From Chiua virens (lineage: Eukaryota > Basidiomycota > Agaricomycetes > Boletales > Boletaceae): a stretch of 64,000 nucleotides of DNA. A model generated the notes under the pieces. That model was not told the DNA's origin. It ran no database searches and saw only the letters and a program-made list of their open reading frames with translations. The translations under genes were made by a program, and so were the position numbers. Positions 60,761 to 64,000 of the stretch are shown piece by piece (positions within the stretch are counted from its first letter, which is position 1; every line of letters starts with the position of its first letter). The DNA lies in contig JAHNUO010000002.1 in assembly GCA_019787685.1 (NCBI GenBank), forward strand, positions 558,001 through 622,000, in the 5' to 3' direction.

Positions 60761-62107
60761 ATGGCCGCTACACAGCAGACACCATCACTTTTCAAGCCCA
60801 TCAAGGTCGGCCGTATAACGCTTCAGCACCGCGTGGTGCTTGCGCCTTTGACACGCTTTCGAGCGTATGCCTCTCATGTCCCTGGGCCTCAGCAAGCATC
60901 CTACTATGCCCAGCGAGGTTCCACGTCGGGGTCTCTGCTCATCACGGAAGCCACTTTCATTTCCCATGACGCAGGTGGATACGCGCACGTTCCAGGCATC
61001 CACACGGATGCACAAATCCAAGGCTGGAAGAAGGTGCGTAGCCTTTTCGTTAATTTCTCTTTGGTCGATTTCAAACATGATGGTTGTACTAGGTCGTGGA
61101 CGCCGTTCATGCCAAAGGATCATACATCTTCCTACAGCTTTGGGCACTGGGTCGTGCTGCCGATATACATACTCTCGAAAGTCAGGATCCACCTTCACCA
61201 TATGTTTCAGCATCCTCGGTCGCATTGACCGGCAAGTCGAAGGCGCCTCGTCCGTTGAGTGAGGACGAAATCAAGCAGTATATCGCTGCGTATGCAAAGG
61301 CGGCCAGCAACGCCGTATTTGGTGCAGGATTTGATGGGGTAGAGGTACACAGCGCGAATGGTTACCTCTTGGATCAGTTCCTTCAGAGCGTGTCCAACAC
61401 CCGCACGGATGGATGGGGTGGCGATGAACGTGGCCGTACGAGATTTACGAGGGAGGTCGTCGATGCTGTCGTCGATGCCGTCGGAGAGGACCGTGTTGGC
61501 GTTCGTATCAGTCCTTGGAGCGACTGGCAAGGTAGGTTCCTTACTCTCACGTGTATGGTGCCATGCTCAATTCCGTGTTCTCCAGACATGAGGATGCGAG
61601 ACCCACGACCAACCTTTGCATACCTCGCTACCGCTCTCCGTGACAAGCACCCAAAGCTGGCGTATCTGCACGTAACCGAGCCTCGCGTAGCCGGGATAGA
61701 CGACAAAGTCGCAAGTGTCGAGGAGAGCAACGACTTTTTGCGAGAGATATGGAATAGCGGCGAAGGCGGCGGGGAACGGGCATTCATATCAGCTGGTGGA
61801 TATACCCGTGAGACCGCCCTGCGTACTGCTGAAGATAAGGGTGGACTAATCGCCTTTGGGCGGTTGTATATGCCGAACGTGAGGATTATTATTCTTGTCA
61901 TTTTATTGACGTGAGCTTACTTGACTCGGTCACTAGCCTGATCTTCCGGTGCGCCTACGGAAGAATTTACCCCTCACGCGTGGGGATCGTTCCACGTATT
62001 ACCTGTCAGGAAACCTGACGCCGTTCGGATACAACGATTGGCCATTCGCGGACGGTAAAGTTGAACGGACAAGTGGAGTGGAAACCTTGGAGATGACGCG
62101 CCTATAA
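60761..62107 (+). CDS. Old Yellow Enzyme (NADPH:flavin oxidoreductase)
   Basis: FMN-dependent ene-reductase that reduces activated double bonds with NADPH. Begins MAATQQTPSLFKPIKVGRIT, then RVVLAPLTRFRA (flavin-binding loop), HDAGGYAHVPGIHTDAQIQG, after an intron VVDAVHAKGSYIFLQLWALG, FDGVEVHSANGYLLDQFLQS (H-x-x-N substrate pair), GDERGRTRFTREVVDAV, ERAFISAGGYTRETAL and GLIAFGRLYMPN. A last intron joins this to PDLPVRLRKNLPLTRGDRST, TPFGYNDWPF and the stop at 62105-62107. Length (~375 residues) and motif order are normal for OYE. No targeting signal is seen. Confidence 0.93.
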
Positions 62108-62703
62108 GTATAATTGATGCAATCCCTTTAGACCTATTTAATCCCCTCACACTATCAGCGGCGGTGCGTATACCTAGCAGCCTAGGATGACTCTACTAGT
62201 CTTATCACGTGAACTCGTAAATTCCTTATAATGTCGATAGTAACAATCAATAATATGGATATCATTTACACAAATCAGAACGAGCGCAAGAGTCGTACGA
62301 AACTGCTACCGCATTTGTATGAATGTTGGTTGCATGTAGTGCTCCCGCGAGGTAGGCCGGTGAGGTCGAGGTGAGGTAAGATAGTGTCGGATCCGAGCTT
62401 CACCTCAGGATTCCGGGGTAGTCTGGTGACCTCATAGACGGGCTGGTCACCAGACTAATGCTGAATATTTATTGTTGATCACAAGTAGAGAAGAACTAGT
62501 CTAGTCTCTGCATACTTAGCCATCGATCCCAATCCCTTTACCAGTTTCTACTTCGTAATCAGAGTATTCACGGGTTTTATAACGAACATACAGTTCGGCT
62601 TCATCCTTGCCGTGATTGCGTTACAAGTCGTACTATAGACGGCCAATGAATTTCTGTGCGGTGGTGTTCAGTGAGATAAATAAATATCCTAATTCGTCCT
62701 CCT
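62108..62703. other. Convergent intergenic region with 13-bp hairpin
   Basis: 596 bp between OYE (+) and glucosidase II beta (-). Holds a perfect 13-bp inverted repeat (62419-62431 and 62445-62457) with a 13-nt loop. Confidence 0.6.
62419..62457. repeat. Perfect 13-bp inverted repeat (hairpin)
   Basis: Arms TAGTCTGGTGACC and GGTCACCAGACTA with a 13-nt spacer, between two convergent genes. It could form a cruciform or an RNA stem in either transcript's 3' end. No family was recognised. Confidence 0.75.
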
Positions 62704-64000
62704 CTACAGTTCGTCTCTCCTGTTCTCATCCTCCACCGGACGACATAAAGCAGGAGTGGTGGCTGTCATTTGGTATTCGCACTTTTCTAACTCTGTCACT
62801 GTCAATAGCATGTTTTCTGTACCACACGAAAGGAGGAGCTGGTGAAGAGTAGTTGGTAAGTAATGAACCAGCAAGTGACGAAATCGAAACTGATACCTCG
62901 ACGCTGCGTTGTGGACCATTCCAACATTTAGTGCCTTGCGTGTAGCGTTGTTTAGTGTAATATTCAAACTCGCCAGGTTTTGCAAGTTTGTTCCACGATG
63001 AAAATTTACTAATCCGCACGTCACCAGGGTCCGCAAAACTGTATATTGACGACTCACCCAAGGCTAAATGTTGATCCGCCCTTGTTCGGTTTTTGACGCG
63101 CCTCACCAAAGAGGCAGACCTCGTAAGTATAACTAGAGCCAATAGATCAATATTTGAGTGTTCGTGCATGAGAGTATACGAACTCTCCCATATCTTTTTC
63201 AAGACATAGCCCATCAAGTTTTTTCCATTCACCATCAGGGACCGAACCCATCTGGGTTGAACAGATCAGATAGGTCGTCTCGTGCAGTCTGATCCTCCTC
63301 GCGCGTAAGCTTGAGGCTGTGCTCCGCATCGGACAGCGCCTGTCGAGCTTGATTGGATTCTACGATAAGAAGTTTCAGCACGAATTGTTCGGGTGCAATA
63401 TCTGCACACGACTACCTTCGGAAGGATCAGATTTGCTGCTCTCAATACCAAACCAAGGAAGGACAGTCTCGCGAACGGAGAAATAATACTGGGACGAGTG
63501 ATTCAGGCAGATATGCAACTGATATCGAAAACTGGCAACATTAGACTCCTTGGTCAGCAACATGTCATGTCACGTTCCGAAGGAGGCACCTACGAATCGA
63601 TTGCGATGTGAGATGTCCGACGATCTTGTCATGTTCCAAGAGTAAAGAAACGTGATCCGTCTTCAGCAAGCGATCAAGTTCCCTCTCAATTTGGTCTGCG
63701 CTCCAAAATCCTTCCTCTTCTTGCTCGACCTCGGGAGTATACGCCTGCGTCTCCTCACCACTTTCCTCACCTTTGTGAACATCATTGATGTGAGGAAGTC
63801 CTGCAAGCGATTCCCATCCTCGCACAGCTTCTAAAACTGCCATATCCTGGTAATTCGGGTTGTATCCTGTACGCAAGGAGTCGAGAATATCCCCGAGTGC
63901 CCTTTCCTTCTCCAGGTGCTTCTTATATTCTTTCCGAAGGGACTTCAATGCCGTATGATGAGCAAGAAGCGACTGGTAAAGTGCTACGGGATTGTCAATA
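62704..64000 (-). CDS. GTB1: Glucosidase II beta subunit (GTB1), C-terminal part
   Basis: Regulatory subunit of ER glucosidase II, which trims glucose from N-glycans; its MRH domain binds mannose. The 5' part lies beyond the right edge. Visible: KSLRKEYKKHLEKERALGDI, LRTGYNPNYQDMAVLEAVRG, the acidic linker, LLKTDHVSLLLEHD, then DAEHSLKLTREEDQTARDDL, GEWKKLDGLCLEKDMGE and the MRH core TYEVCLFGEARQKPNKGG, FSSWNKLAKPGEFEYYTKQR, YTQGTKCWNGPQRSVEV, ending DENRRDEL at 62704. The RDEL ending is an HDEL-type ER-retrieval signal. Three apparent one-base breaks (about 63510, 63493 and 63237-63246) interrupt the FDIS...YLPESLVP...VRETVLPWF and GPDGEWKK stretches, and short introns occur throughout. Confidence 0.88.

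Noticed and set aside
1..64000. Transposons, CRISPR arrays, viral or mobile genes
   Set aside because: No transposase, reverse transcriptase, integrase, terminal repeats or spacer-repeat arrays were found; those structures are not expected or seen here.

Overview
The window is nuclear DNA of a basidiomycete fungus, probably Agaricomycotina. Genes are compact and packed with introns of about 50-60 nt. The protein families are a fungal set: Pho85-type cyclins, a PtaB-type LIM-domain-binding protein, a GH128 glucanase, Old Yellow Enzyme and a GPI-anchored secreted protein. Nothing bacterial, viral or transposon-like was recognised. Gene models come from reading splice sites and conserved protein motifs by eye, so exact intron borders are inferences.

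Layout from left to right: non-coding left end; a cyclopropane-fatty-acid-synthase-like methyltransferase (2.0-3.9 kb, +); a 3.5 kb stretch without a recognisable gene; a complete kinesin-3 motor (7.5-13.6 kb, -); IMP3 (-) divergent from a LIM-domain-binding co-regulator (+); a PNUTS-like PP1 regulator (-) divergent from an HMG-box protein (+); a WW-domain protein (+); a frame-broken Pro/Ser-rich hypothetical gene (+); RAD16 (+); a cytochrome b5-acyl-CoA dehydrogenase fusion (+); a GPI-anchored Cys-rich secreted protein (-) divergent from a FLX1/SLC25A32-type mitochondrial carrier (+); mitochondrial IF3 (+) convergent with a PPR-like protein (-), which is divergent from CBP80 (+); a doubtful small gene (-); a Pho80-type cyclin (-) divergent from a Gln-rich protein with an SS18/SSXT-like domain (+); an SH3 protein (+); a second Pho85-type cyclin (-) divergent from a UAA nucleotide-sugar transporter (+); a GH128 glucanase (-) divergent from an Old Yellow Enzyme (+); and the 3' part of glucosidase II beta (-), running off the right edge.

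Most genes are unrelated housekeeping functions: RNA processing, transcription control, DNA repair, mitochondrial translation and transport, and secretory quality control. I see no metabolic cluster. The unusual signals are structural. The kinesin P-loop is assembled from three consecutive micro-exons of 12, 19 and 11 nt. A WW domain contains a 12-nt micro-exon. Three introns appear to be GC-AG. Several conserved genes carry single-base frame breaks, which look more like indel errors in the assembly than true gene decay. Other points are a 13-bp perfect hairpin between convergent genes, a ~130-bp imperfect direct repeat and a twice-used palindromic motif upstream of the kinesin.
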